DNA of 43,167 bases from Flavobacteriales bacterium (lineage in GTDB: Bacteria > Bacteroidota > Bacteroidia > NS11-12g > UBA955). Positions 42,856 to 43,167 of the stretch are shown one piece after another; the stretch's first letter is position 1, and the number at the start of each line of letters is the position of its first letter. The position numbers were made by a program, and so were the translations under genes. A model generated the notes under the pieces. It had not been told where the DNA came from. It ran no database searches and saw only the letters and a program-made list of their open reading frames with translations. The stretch spans positions 1 through 43,167 of the forward strand of contig CANFLS010000022.1 of assembly GCA_947447955.1 (NCBI GenBank). Reading direction: 5' to 3'.

Positions 42856-42873
42856 ATAGGATTAGACTGATTA

Positions 42874-42891
42874 TCCCGATAGCTATCGGGA
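42874..42891. repeat. Perfect 18-bp palindrome
   Basis: TCCCGATAGCTATCGGGA lies 19 bp after the stop of the NUDIX-regulator gene. It may end the transcript as a stem without a T run, or belong to a dispersed REP-like repeat. GGTTAGACTGATTAGACGG follows it directly. Confidence 0.6.
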
Positions 42892-42973
42892 GGGTTAGAC
42901 TGATTAGACGGATGTTTTAAGGTTTATAAAAGATCATAAATATTTATTTATTAGTGGTTACTTATAATAAACA

Positions 42974-43167
42974 GCGAAGCCGTCAACCAATTAGATTAGA
43001 CGGATTAGACAGATTAGACGGATTAGACGGATTAGACAGGTTAGACAGATTAGACAGATTGTAATCGGGTTTATAAAGGTTATTTTGAGGTAGTAACATT
43101 ATACAAACAGACGAAGCCGTCAACTGCGAAGCGTAAACAGGCTGAGCGAAGCGAAGCCGTCAACCAA
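42974..43167. repeat. Dispersed GCGAAGCCGTCAAC repeat copies at the right end
   Basis: GCGAAGCCGTCAACCAA occurs at 42974-42990 and 43151-43167, and ACGAAGCCGTCAAC at 43111-43124. The words GTCAAC and GCGAAG are shared with the 51-bp repeat at the left end. The window ends inside the last copy. No gene is seen from 42856 to 43167. Confidence 0.7.
42994..43056. repeat. 9-bp tandem repeat GATTAGACR, seven copies
   Basis: Seven units of GATTAGACG or GATTAGACA (one GGTTAGACA) follow each other without gaps. Single copies also occur at about 42860 and 42894-42910. There is no open reading frame to make sense of it as protein. Confidence 0.85.

Noticed and set aside
42994..43056. CRISPR-like array of short repeats
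   Set aside because: The 9-bp units follow directly without spacers, and no cas genes are present.

Overview
The window looks like chromosomal DNA from an AT-rich, probably aquatic member of the Bacteroidota. Three things suggest this: the gene families present (proteorhodopsin with a Blh-type carotene cleavage domain, DUF3987 and HTH_17 mobile-element proteins, a NUDIX-type regulator), weak or absent Shine-Dalgarno sequences, and TAnnTTTG-like -7 promoter boxes. No rRNA, tRNA or CRISPR array was recognised. All homology statements come from reading motifs by eye.

Left chromosomal part (1-21402). A 51-bp direct repeat precedes a 1120-residue exported protein built from dozens of FPLYW-like repeats. 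A yjdM/phnA-type zinc-ribbon gene follows, then a DUF1801/YdeI-like protein with a CDGSH iron-sulfur tail. Next comes a light-related region: a green-tuned proton-pumping rhodopsin with its own strong terminator; a single polypeptide fusing lycopene cyclase (CrtY-like) to beta-carotene dioxygenase (Blh-like), which could take lycopene to retinal; a tiny DUF2256 zinc-ribbon gene; a HigBA-like toxin-antitoxin pair; and two adjacent photolyase/cryptochrome genes, both with non-canonical key residues. After that lie an AAA/DUF4143 ATPase, a run of small lipoprotein and membrane genes, a pentapeptide-repeat protein, and on the minus strand a VWA protein, a MoxR-like ATPase and an MpaB/DUF2236 oxygenase.

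Integrated element (about 21403-40601). A 14-bp direct repeat of the last codons of mnmE bounds a 19-kb island. A tyrosine recombinase, an excisionase-like HTH protein, a DUF3987 ATPase and other accessory genes sit at the mnmE end. The cargo is one closely packed minus-strand operon running from about 35.9 to 22.5 kb: half-HsdS, HsdM, HsdS, two ThsB-like TIR proteins, a tandem-TIR protein, a stand-alone SLOG protein, a metallophosphoesterase, an AlbA/HATPase protein, HsdR and a DUF45 metallopeptidase. A TIR/SLOG signalling cassette resembling Thoeris, but without SIR2, therefore sits inside a complete type I restriction-modification operon. This is the strongest candidate for an undescribed defence system in the window.

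Right chromosomal part (40590-43167). An intact mnmE is divergent from a NUDIX-fold transcriptional regulator whose catalytic box is degenerate, with a palindromic operator candidate between them. The window ends in a palindrome, a 9-bp tandem repeat and copies of the same GTCAAC/GCGAAG repeat family seen at the left end.
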